Shown here: one piece after another, positions 57,383 to 64,000 of the stretch
Layout: each line of letters begins with the position of its first letter
Numbering within the stretch: the stretch's first letter is position 1
Assembly (NCBI RefSeq): GCF_013377755.1
Contig: NZ_JABXWR010000001.1
Location: forward strand, 755,104 to 819,103
DNA from: Methanofollis tationis
GTDB lineage: Archaea > Halobacteriota > Methanomicrobia > Methanomicrobiales > Methanofollaceae
Direction: 5' to 3'
Length of the DNA: 64,000 nucleotides
Notes under the pieces: model-generated
Seen by the model: only the letters and a program-made list of their open reading frames with translations
Told to the model about the DNA's origin: nothing
The model's database searches: none
Program-made: the position numbers and the translations under genes

Positions 57383-58366
57383 ATGCACCGCAGGGTGATC
57401 ACCTTTTCACGGAACGTCTTCCTCCCGCTCACCACCGTCTGCACAAACGCCTGCAGCTACTGCTGCTTTAAGACACCGGTGAGAGAGGGGTGCGTGATGA
57501 CGCCGGCCGCGGCGCGCCTGACCATTGAGGCAGGTGTGAAGGCCGGATGCACCGAGGCGCTCTTTACCTTCGGGGAGCGTCCCGGCGAGGTTTCCGGTTT
57601 TTCAGATCACCTTGCAGCGCTCGGCTACGGCGACATTCTCGACTACTGCTATGATCTCTGCGAGTACGCCATATCGGCAGGGATCCTCCCGCACACCAAC
57701 GCCGGGGTGCTCACCTACGGGGAACTCGATCGCCTCAGGGAGGTGAACGCCAGCATGGGGCTGATGCTCGAGACCACCGCAGATGTCCCGGCACACCGGA
57801 ACTCTCCGGGAAAGGACCCGGCCGTACGGATCGCCATGATGGAGGACGCCGGCAAACTCCGGATCCCCTTCACGACCGGGCTCCTGATCGGGATCGGCGA
57901 GACCCCCGCAGACCGGGAGGAGTCCCTCCAGGTGATCGCAGGGCTGCACCGCCGCTACGGCCATATCCAGGAGGTCATCATCCAGAACTTCTGCCCGAAA
58001 GAAGGCACCGAGATGGGGGGGGCTGCAACCGTGCCGACGGCTGAATTTGCAGAGACGATCACCCTTGCGCGGGAGATCCTCCCATCAGATGTCGCCGTCC
58101 AGATCCCGCCGAACCTGGCCGACGCCGCCGCCCTGATCAGGTGTGGCGTCGACGATCTCGGCGGGGTCTCCCCGCTCACCATCGACTATGTGAACCCCGA
58201 GCATCCCTGGCCGCAGATCGAGGAGTTGAAAGGGCTGCTCGGGGACGCATGTTTGCGCGAGCGCCTCTGCATTTACCCGGGGTTCATCAGGAAAGGATGG
58301 TACCCGAAAGGGCTGGCGGCGCTGATCCGCCGCCTCCAGAACCAGATTGAGGAGAGGTCTTTGTGA
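57383..58366 (+). CDS. cofG: 7,8-didemethyl-8-hydroxy-5-deazariboflavin synthase subunit 1
   Basis: A 327-residue radical SAM enzyme forming the F420 chromophore with CofH. The cluster motif is C20-x3-C24-x2-C27 in TTVCTNACSYCCF. FTFGERPGE, GLMLETTADVP, TTGLLIGIGET, IIQNFCPKEGTEM and PPNLADAAALIRCGVDDLGG are CofG motifs. ATG 57383 gives the usual N-terminus; an upstream in-frame TTG at 57362 is less likely. cofH is not adjacent. The stop overlaps purC by 4 bp. Confidence 0.94.
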   Translation: MHRRVITFSRNVFLPLTTVCTNACSYCCFKTPVREGCVMTPAAARLTIEAGVKAGCTEALFTFGERPGEVSGFSDHLAALGYGDILDYCYDLCEYAISAGILPHTNAGVLTYGELDRLREVNASMGLMLETTADVPAHRNSPGKDPAVRIAMMEDAGKLRIPFTTGLLIGIGETPADREESLQVIAGLHRRYGHIQEVIIQNFCPKEGTEMGGAATVPTAEFAETITLAREILPSDVAVQIPPNLADAAALIRCGVDDLGGVSPLTIDYVNPEHPWPQIEELKGLLGDACLRERLCIYPGFIRKGWYPKGLAALIRRLQNQIEERSL

Positions 58367-59070
58367 CTGAACAGGAACCCATTTACCGCGGAAAGGCAAA
58401 GTCCGTCTTCCGCTCGGACAACCCCGACGAACTGATCGTGAAGTTCAGGGACGACATCACCGCCTTCGACGGCGCAAAGAAGGACGAACTCGCCGAGAAA
58501 GGGATCTATAACGCCCGCGTTTCGGCATATCTCTTCGAATATCTCAGGGCAAACGGGGTTCCTTCCCACTTCGTGCGGATGGAGGACGAGCGGACGATGA
58601 TCGTCCGACCCCTGAAGATGATCCCGGTCGAAGTGATCGTCAGAAACATCGCCGCGGGTTCCCTTGTCCGGAACTACCCCTTCGAGGAGGGCGCACCCCT
58701 GGATCCCCCGGTGATCGTCCTCGATTACAAAGACGATACCCGCCATGACCCGATGATCAACGAGGAGATCATCGTCGCCCTCGGGCTGATGACCGCCGAC
58801 GAGATCGCAGGCGTGAAGCAGACCGCCCTGAGGATCAACGACCTCCTCAGAGAGCGTATCGACGAGATCGGCCTCGACCTCGTCGACTTCAAGCTGGAGT
58901 TCGGGCGGCACGGCGACGAGATCCTGCTCGGCGATGAGATCTCCATGGACTCGATGCGCCTGTGGGATAAGAAGACCCGCACCTCTATGGACAAGGACGT
59001 CTACCGCTTTGACAAAGGAGACGTAATGGCCACCTATGCCGCCGTTGCAGAACGGCTGACCGGAGCGTGA
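58363..59070 (+). CDS. purC: SAICAR synthetase
   Basis: A 235-residue purine enzyme joining aspartate to CAIR. It begins YRGKAKSVFRSDNPDELIVK (GKAK ATP loop). MIPVEVIVRNIAAGSLVRNY and DFKLEFGRHGDEILLGDEIS are hallmarks. GTG 58363 overlaps the cofG stop. It is the first of three purine genes in the operon. Confidence 0.95.
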   Translation: MTEQEPIYRGKAKSVFRSDNPDELIVKFRDDITAFDGAKKDELAEKGIYNARVSAYLFEYLRANGVPSHFVRMEDERTMIVRPLKMIPVEVIVRNIAAGSLVRNYPFEEGAPLDPPVIVLDYKDDTRHDPMINEEIIVALGLMTADEIAGVKQTALRINDLLRERIDEIGLDLVDFKLEFGRHGDEILLGDEISMDSMRLWDKKTRTSMDKDVYRFDKGDVMATYAAVAERLTGA

Positions 59071-59074
59071 AAAG

Positions 59075-59320
59075 ATGAAGTACACGGCAAAGATCACCAT
59101 TGCACTGAAAGAAGGCATGCTCGACCCTGAAGCGCGGGCAATTCAGCACGCCCTTGCAAACCTCGGTTTCTCGACCGGATCCCTGAGCACCGCGAGGGTA
59201 TTTTACATCACCCTCGATGCGGAGAACAAAGAGGCGGCGCAGGCCGTGGCAGAGCAGATGTGCGAACGGCTGCTTGCAAACCCGGTGATCCACCGCTACG
59301 AGGTCGAGGTCGGCGCATGA
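59075..59320 (+). CDS. purS: FGAM synthase subunit PurS
   Basis: An 81-residue small subunit that bridges PurQ and PurL in phosphoribosylformylglycinamidine synthase. KITIALKEGMLDPEARAIQH and ANPVIHRYEVEV are typical. Its stop overlaps the purQ start (ATGA). Confidence 0.94.
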   Translation: MKYTAKITIALKEGMLDPEARAIQHALANLGFSTGSLSTARVFYITLDAENKEAAQAVAEQMCERLLANPVIHRYEVEVGA

Positions 59321-60027
59321 GGTTTGCGGTGGTCCAGTTCGGAGGGAGCAACTGCGACCGCGATGTGGTGCATGCCGTCTCCGATGTCTGCGGCGTCGAC
59401 TGCGACCTCGTCTGGTATAAGGACGGGATCACAAAGGATTACGACGCCATCGTGATACCCGGCGGCTTTTCCTATGGCGACTACCTCAGGGCGGGAGCAA
59501 TCGCCGCCCGGACGCCGGTGATGGATGGCATAAGGCGACACGCCGCGGCCGGCGGGCTTGTGCTGGGCATCTGCAACGGCGCCCAGATCGGAGCCGAGAG
59601 CGGGCTTGTGCCCGGCACCTTCACGACGAACGCCACCCCGAAGTTCATCTGCCGGCCGGTCTGCCTGCGGGTCGAGACAACGGCGTCCCCGTTCACCCGC
59701 CTGTACCGGGAGGGCGAGGTGATCAGGATCCCGATCGCGCATAAGGAGGGCAGGTATGTCGCATCTCCCGAGGAACTCGCCCGCCTGAATGCAGAGGGGC
59801 GGGTCGCCTTCCGCTTCTGTGACGCCGACGGGAATGTCACCCCGGCGGCCAACCCGAACGGCGCCGCGGAGAACATCACCGGGGTGCTCGGCGGCCCGGG
59901 GAAGAACGTGCTCTGCCTGATGCCCCACCCCGAGCGCGCCTCTGAGGAGGTGCTCGGTTCGGCCGACGGAAAACGGATCTTCCTTGGCATGATCAGGAGC
60001 ATCGAAGAAGTGGGTCCCCGGGCGTAA
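59317..60027 (+). CDS. purQ: FGAM synthase glutaminase subunit PurQ
   Basis: A 236-residue class I glutaminase. It begins RFAVVQFGGSNCDRDVVHA; the nucleophile is Cys in LGICNGAQIG, and His/Glu are in LMPHPERASEEVLG. It supplies ammonia to PurL, whose gene is not in this window. ATG 59317 is fixed by the overlap with purS. Confidence 0.95.
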   Translation: MRFAVVQFGGSNCDRDVVHAVSDVCGVDCDLVWYKDGITKDYDAIVIPGGFSYGDYLRAGAIAARTPVMDGIRRHAAAGGLVLGICNGAQIGAESGLVPGTFTTNATPKFICRPVCLRVETTASPFTRLYREGEVIRIPIAHKEGRYVASPEELARLNAEGRVAFRFCDADGNVTPAANPNGAAENITGVLGGPGKNVLCLMPHPERASEEVLGSADGKRIFLGMIRSIEEVGPRA

Positions 60028-60059
60028 AGGGGAAAGGTCAAGTCAGAAGGGGACAAGTG

Positions 60060-60365
60060 ATGCACATGGCAGAGATCACGCAGGAAGAGCTCGAAGAGGA
60101 GATCCTGAAGTGGGCGGAGGAGTACGCCAGGCAGAACGGATGGACCCTCAACCCCAATGATAAACAACTCAAGACCGTCATCAGGGGGCTTGCACGGAAC
60201 ACTGTCCGTTTCGGCGAGCAGTACTGCCCCTGCCGGATCAGGAGCGGCGACCCCGACGAGGACAGAAAGATCATCTGCCCCTGCATCTACCACCGCGACG
60301 AGGTGGAGAAGGACGGGCAGTGTCACTGCCACCTCTATTTCAGAGAAAAAACGTCTGAAGAGTAG
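60060..60365 (+). CDS. Ferredoxin:thioredoxin reductase catalytic subunit-like protein
   Basis: A 101-residue protein with the cysteine pattern of the FTR beta chain: YCPCR, CPCIYH and CHCHLYF, which bind a 4Fe-4S cluster and a redox-active disulfide. It would pass electrons from ferredoxin to thioredoxin-like proteins. AAGGGGAC precedes ATG 60060; ATG 60066 and GTG 60057 are alternatives. Archaeal homologues usually lack the variable subunit, and none is present here. Confidence 0.88.
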   Translation: MHMAEITQEELEEEILKWAEEYARQNGWTLNPNDKQLKTVIRGLARNTVRFGEQYCPCRIRSGDPDEDRKIICPCIYHRDEVEKDGQCHCHLYFREKTSEE

Positions 60366-60624
60366 CGCCTGAAGCGCTCACATTTTTCCGTTCTTCGCCC
60401 TTTCACCAACTTTTTTCCCCACCGGCTCCCATCCCCCGGATGGGCCCCCTGCCCCTCCGGGGTTTGCCCCCGCGTGTGGGCTTGCCAATCAACTGCCTTC
60501 CCCGCACTGCCCGCCGGGGGTTATCACCCCCGAACCTCCCTACACGAACGGGCCGTGAGGAAGATCCAGACGGGGAACATTGCCACCGCTACCCGACACG
60601 CAAGAGCGAAGCGCTCATATTTTT
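60366..60624. other. Convergent intergenic region
   Basis: Between the FTR-like gene and the opposing MFS gene. GC-rich with short inverted runs (CCGGGGG...CCCCCG near 60512-60533). T runs near 60382 and 60411 may terminate the plus-strand operon. No gene seen. Confidence 0.5.
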
Positions 60625-61803
60625 TCACCGGGTTTCTCCGGTGCTCAGGTGCCCGAACCGTTTCCAGGGATAGGGCACCGCCACTGCCAGCGCCACCGCC
60701 GCAATCAGTGGGAGGGCGAGAGTGGAAAGGGCTGCTTCAAGGGAGAAGGCATCAGCGAGAACGCCGCTTACCGCGACCCCGATGCCACCGGCCCCGACGG
60801 CAAGGCCGAGCATGAGCCCGGAGGCGAAACCGACGTTGCCCGGCATCACTTCATGCGCCATCGCCACCGTGACCGAGAAGGTGGACCAGAGGAAGAAGCC
60901 GAAGACGAGAAGGGCGGCATAGGAGACCGGCCCCGAGGTGAGGAGGAAGAGCGCAAATGGGGGTATCGAGGCGGCAAGGCCGAGGACGGTCACTTCCTTG
61001 CGGCCGAAGATGTCAGAGAGGGCGCCACCGACGTACTGCCCGATCACGCCGGCGAGGAGGGTGAGGGAGACAAGGGTGTTTGCCATGAGGATGTCGACCC
61101 CGAGGTGGTCGTGGAAGTAGGCAGGAAGGAAGGCGATGGAGGCGAAGATCGCCCACGACCGCAGGGCCCCGACCCCGATCACCATGGCGATCGGGCGGAA
61201 CTGGATGGGATCGCGCACTGCAGCCGAAACAACAGCCGTTCTCTCCATACCGTCAGGGGCCGGAAAAATCAGCCTGGAGAAGGCGGCGGTCAGGAGGCCG
61301 GGGATGACCAGGAAGATCAGACCGGGCAGGCCGAACGCCCCGACAGCAACCGCGGCGAAGACCGGGCCGACGGCAAAACCGAAGTTGCCGCCGATGACGA
61401 AGATCGACGTGAGTCTGCCGCGGTTCTCTGCCTCTGTCAGCCTGTTCACGGCAGAGAGAGCGCCGGGGTGGAAGATTGCGGCCCCGAAGGCAGCGCAGGC
61501 CGAGCAGACGAGGAGGACCGGGTAGTCGCCGATGAACCCGAAGACCCCGATGCAGACCGAGGTGAGCACGAAGGGGACGGCGAAGGGGACGGTGACGTCC
61601 CTCCGGTCTGAGAGCCATCCGACCGTGGGCTGGAGGAGGGAGGAGGTGATGTTAAAGGCAGCGACAAGGAGACCGGCAAGGAAGTACGAGTAGCCGTGCG
61701 TTGCGATGAGAACGGGCAGGACAGCAGGGATGACCGGCGAATAGATGTCGATGACGAAGTGGCCAAGCGAAAGGCCGAGGACTGACCTGAGCTCTTTCAG
61801 CAT
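60625..61803 (-). CDS. MFS transporter (fosmidomycin-resistance-like)
   Basis: A 392-residue major facilitator protein with about 11-12 hydrophobic segments. GLSLGHFVIDIYSPVIPAVL at the N-terminus and VGWLSDRRDVTVPFA (the loop 2-3 motif) are typical of the Fsr/MFS group, as is GQYVGGALSDIFGRKEVTVL after TM7-8. Substrate not predictable. ATG 61803 lies 7 bp inside the upstream gene, so the two are coupled. A longer open frame extending upstream to 62250 is the overlapping methylase read in the wrong frame. Confidence 0.88.
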   Translation of the reverse strand: MLKELRSVLGLSLGHFVIDIYSPVIPAVLPVLIATHGYSYFLAGLLVAAFNITSSLLQPTVGWLSDRRDVTVPFAVPFVLTSVCIGVFGFIGDYPVLLVCSACAAFGAAIFHPGALSAVNRLTEAENRGRLTSIFVIGGNFGFAVGPVFAAVAVGAFGLPGLIFLVIPGLLTAAFSRLIFPAPDGMERTAVVSAAVRDPIQFRPIAMVIGVGALRSWAIFASIAFLPAYFHDHLGVDILMANTLVSLTLLAGVIGQYVGGALSDIFGRKEVTVLGLAASIPPFALFLLTSGPVSYAALLVFGFFLWSTFSVTVAMAHEVMPGNVGFASGLMLGLAVGAGGIGVAVSGVLADAFSLEAALSTLALPLIAAVALAVAVPYPWKRFGHLSTGETR

Positions 61804-62414
61804 GGGCTCTCCCGCTCGATCTTCAGGATCTCCACCGGAATGTCCATCCGCTCGCGGCGGTGGAAGGCAAATGTTCTGGGGATGGTGAAGGCGCCGCCGA
61901 CGGCGGCGGTGATCCCGGCCCGGCCCTCGATGTAACGCTCGACAAAGGGGCGCGAACCGGCATTGAAGATGCCGTAGATCACCGGGGCGGCAGTGATGGC
62001 GCAATCGATGAACGGCCGGTCGGCATGACGCTGCTGCGCGCCGAAAGGCGGGTTCATGACGACCGTGTCGAACGAGTCGGTCCGCAGGGGAAAAGCCGGG
62101 CCGACCTCGCCGCGGATCAGGGCCACCTCGATATCGAGGGAGCGCGCGTTCTCCTGCGCCACCCTGAGGGCCCCGCGGTCGCAATCGATCCCGGCGACCA
62201 TGGCAGCGTCCAGAAGCCTCGCACCGCAGGCGAGGATGCCGGTGCCGCACCCGAGGTCGAGCACCCGTTTCCCCTCGATCGCCCCTTCACCCGCCGCATG
62301 AAAGAGCAGGCGGGCGGCGACCTCGGCCGGCGTTGCATACTGCTCCAGGGCCGGTTTGGGAGAGGGAAAACCGGAAAGTTTCTGGAGGGTCATCTCAAGG
62401 TGCCGCAGGCGCAT
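61797..62414 (-). CDS. METTL5-like predicted RNA/DNA methyltransferase
   Basis: A 205-residue SAM-dependent methyltransferase. It begins MRLRHLEMTLQKLSGFPSPK; EQYATPAEVAARLLF precedes the SAM-binding VLDLGCGTGIL, and the catalytic motif is NPPFG, as in N6-adenine methylases. Archaeal/eukaryotic METTL5-type proteins methylate rRNA adenine; the specific target here is inferred only from family. ATG 62414 is chosen by homology; the frame is open to 62477. Confidence 0.85.
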   Translation of the reverse strand: MRLRHLEMTLQKLSGFPSPKPALEQYATPAEVAARLLFHAAGEGAIEGKRVLDLGCGTGILACGARLLDAAMVAGIDCDRGALRVAQENARSLDIEVALIRGEVGPAFPLRTDSFDTVVMNPPFGAQQRHADRPFIDCAITAAPVIYGIFNAGSRPFVERYIEGRAGITAAVGGAFTIPRTFAFHRRERMDIPVEILKIERESPC

Positions 62415-62461
62415 GTCTGCAGAATACTTGGGAGGAGAGAGGGATGAACGTGCCGGAGAGA

Positions 62462-62870
62462 TCAGCCCTGAGAGCACGCCAGCCGGCAGTATATCCCGTT
62501 ATATTCGATGACCGCCGGAACGGCGGTGCCGTTCGCCTGCCGCACAAACATGTACGTCCACCACAGGGCCTGGTCCTCTTCCCCATTGAGGACGATTGCA
62601 CTCCAGTCGTCTCCTGGAGGCGGGAGAAAGAAGAGAGAGGTGGGGCGGCGCACCTTCTTTTCCTCCACCACAAGGTCAAAGAGTGCAGGATGCGCGCCGA
62701 AATCCTCTGCGGTGAGGTGGACGAGAACATATTGGCCTCCAGGCGCAGAGGCGCCGGGTATCACACCGATATATCCCGACGACCCTGCGACAGTCGAGAA
62801 GAAAAAAAAGAGCGGAGAACCCGGCGACGGCAACGAGAAAGATGAGGGCGCACCTGAGTCTCCTGTTCAT
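62462..62870 (-). pseudogene. Small exported protein with frame break at a T8 tract
   Basis: ATG 62870 starts a signal peptide (MNRRLRCALIFLVAVAGF) that runs into eight T on the minus strand at about 62802-62809. The frame then continues as unrelated residues, while the neighbouring frame carries a plausible mature protein (STVAGSSGYIGVIPGASAPG, then HLTAEDFGAHPALFDLVVEE) to a stop at 62462. Restoring the frame gives about 135 residues. It may be a true frameshift, phase variation or a sequencing error. A TTG start at 62833 in the second frame is another option. Function unknown. Confidence 0.55.
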
Positions 62871-62909
62871 GACAGGACCTCGCCTTCGGGATCGAAATAC
62901 CTTCCTCTT

Positions 62910-63863
62910 TTAGATCTCGTCGATGGCGTAGTCCTCCCACGCCCGCACCCCGCAGAGGATCTCGAACTCCTGCGGGGTGAGGAGGGGCACCGGGAAGCGG
63001 ACCTGATCGTCGTAGGCAAGGCGCGGGCAGGCAGTGTTCACGTAGGCCCCGCAGCCGAAGTTGGTCATCTCGGCGGCGGTCACCTCCCGCATCGTGATCA
63101 CCACTGCCCGTTCCGAGAGGGCTAAAAGGCGCTCTGCAAGGGCGGGGCGTGCCTGCCCGCTCTTGGTGGAGAGGAGGATCCCGAACGATTCGGCCCCGCG
63201 TGCGCGCTCGATCAGGGCGAAACGTCGGCGAAGAAGACGGTCGGCAGAGACCTCCTGCACGTCGCCGGTATAGGGATCGAGGGCGATGACCCGCCTTTGA
63301 GTCGCCATCTGGACACCGATCGGGTGGAAGACGCCGGTGCCGACGTAGAGGATCTCGGGGGCGGTGAGGGCCCGGGCATTTGCATAGCTGCACCCGAGCA
63401 CCTGGCCGGCGAGAGGGGTGCGCCCGCCCTCGTCTGCCACTTCGGTGGCGATCCCGTACTCCCCCAGAACGGCGGCGACCCCCTCGAGGAGGTGGGCGTG
63501 CTGGACCGTGGTGACCAGGCCGACGGTCGGTCCGGTCAGCAACGGGACGGCAGCCGCCACCACCGCCGGGTCGAAGTCGAAGGGAAGGTGCTCGAAGAGC
63601 ACACCCTCCCGCTCGTCGACCGGGGCGTGGCCGATATGGACGAGGAGGTCGGCACCGGTGAGGGCGACGGCGTCGAGGGAGAGGTCGCAGGAGCCGTAAC
63701 AGGGGTCTCCGGCGACCGCCGCCACCTCGATGCCTTCGGCTCTGAGCGCCCGTACAAGGGGGACAGCCTGCCGTTTCAGCCCGTCCGGGATCTGGAGGAC
63801 GATCCTCCGGGCGCCGGTCTGCCTGATCCGCTCAGCAAGTTCACCTGAAGGTATCGACGACAT
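62910..63863 (-). CDS. dph2: Diphthamide synthesis enzyme Dph2
   Basis: A 317-residue radical enzyme that starts diphthamide modification of a histidine in elongation factor 2 using SAM and a 4Fe-4S cluster. The three cysteines that hold the cluster are in GDPCYGSCDLS, LGCSYANA and FGCGAYVNTACPRLAYDD. IVLQIPDGLKRQAVPLVRAL and VHIGHAPVD are family motifs. ATG 63863 is preferred; the frame is open to 63920. It overlaps the end of the upstream gene by about 22 bp. Confidence 0.92.
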   Translation of the reverse strand: MSSIPSGELAERIRQTGARRIVLQIPDGLKRQAVPLVRALRAEGIEVAAVAGDPCYGSCDLSLDAVALTGADLLVHIGHAPVDEREGVLFEHLPFDFDPAVVAAAVPLLTGPTVGLVTTVQHAHLLEGVAAVLGEYGIATEVADEGGRTPLAGQVLGCSYANARALTAPEILYVGTGVFHPIGVQMATQRRVIALDPYTGDVQEVSADRLLRRRFALIERARGAESFGILLSTKSGQARPALAERLLALSERAVVITMREVTAAEMTNFGCGAYVNTACPRLAYDDQVRFPVPLLTPQEFEILCGVRAWEDYAIDEI

Positions 63864-64000
63864 GGACCCCTTTTTCATCGACCTCGATGCCGACCAGCGT
63901 CCTGACCGGGCGCCCGACATCAGGGTCGCCGCGCCTGATCACGACACAGATATCGACGACCTCGGCGCCTGCCCGCTCAAGGGCGGCAATGACGGCCTTC
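63842..64000 (-). CDS. C-terminal part of a phosphoribosyltransferase-like protein
   Basis: The minus frame entering from 64000 encodes ALERAGAEVVDICVVIRRGD, then TLVGIEVDEKGVHVVDTFR and TGA at 63842-63844. This resembles the C-terminus of archaeal purine PRTases (Hpt/Apt-like), but the catalytic PRPP loop is outside the window, so the assignment is tentative. It overlaps dph2. Confidence 0.5.

Noticed and set aside
60625-62250. A 541-codon frame joining the MFS transporter to upstream sequence
   Set aside because: The first 149 codons are the methyltransferase region read out of frame; MFS homology begins exactly at ATG 61803.

Overview
The window is chromosomal DNA of a high-GC methanogenic archaeon, most likely order Methanomicrobiales (Methanomicrobiaceae-like; genus not determined). 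The evidence is archaeal RNA polymerase subunits and ribosomal proteins in archaeal order, F420 genes (cofC, cofE, cofG), the archaeal mevalonate route with isopentenyl phosphate kinase, archaeal PEP carboxylase, deoxyhypusine synthase, diphthamide synthesis, an rRNA operon with tRNA-Ala in the spacer, and BRE/TATA promoters. TAG is an ordinary stop codon in many genes here, which argues against pyrrolysine decoding.

1-5.1 kb: the 5' part of an exported beta-propeller gene, an IS1634-type element, GC-rich intergenic DNA, and a 1,139-bp IS5-type element (copy A) inserted in the remnant of another transposase. 5.1-11.3 kb: a polar amino acid ABC transporter, small conserved proteins, a Cache-type lipoprotein, 6-phospho-3-hexuloisomerase and a glycine-zipper/coiled-coil protein. 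11.3-13.2 kb: IS copy B without a target duplication, next to a truncated small gene, a cluster of GTGCA-type repeats and a relic of an IS1634-type end. 13.2-20 kb: a KamA-family radical SAM enzyme, a three-gene GTPase/DUF2073/zinc-ribbon set, and a divergent run of five CBS-domain genes. 20-23 kb: an IS200/IS605 element that is inactive twice over: tnpA has an amber codon before its catalytic tyrosine, and tnpB is split in its zinc finger by IS copy C.

23-37.6 kb is core information processing and lipid synthesis: dys, tRNA-Ser, rps13-rps4-rps11-rpoD-rpl18e-rpl13-rps9-rpoN, tRNA-Pro, rpoK, eno, rps2, a MEMO-family gene, then mvk-ipk-fni-rnj-idsA-gltX. The fni gene has a well-placed Shine-Dalgarno sequence but an AUC codon where the start should be. 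37.6-41.3 kb has two exported surface-type proteins and ppcA. 41.4-47.3 kb is the rRNA operon on the minus strand (16S, tRNA-Ala, 23S, tRNA-Cys, 5S) behind six tandem promoters; tRNA-Cys lies between 23S and 5S. 47.3-52.5 kb is the chromosome-condensation set (a coiled-coil protein, smc, scpA, scpB).

52.9-64 kb is cofactor and purine metabolism: glyA-folD-dihydropteroate synthase homologue-cofE, with cofC opposed and overlapping cofE, then cofG-purC-purS-purQ and a ferredoxin:thioredoxin reductase-like protein. On the minus strand follow an MFS transporter, an RNA methylase-like protein, a small exported protein interrupted at a T8 tract, dph2, and the 3' end of a phosphoribosyltransferase-like gene. 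I found no CRISPR array or recognisable defence island. The most distinctive parts are the five-gene CBS cluster with the adjacent GTPase triad, the nested insertion sequences, the rRNA promoter array and the fni start.
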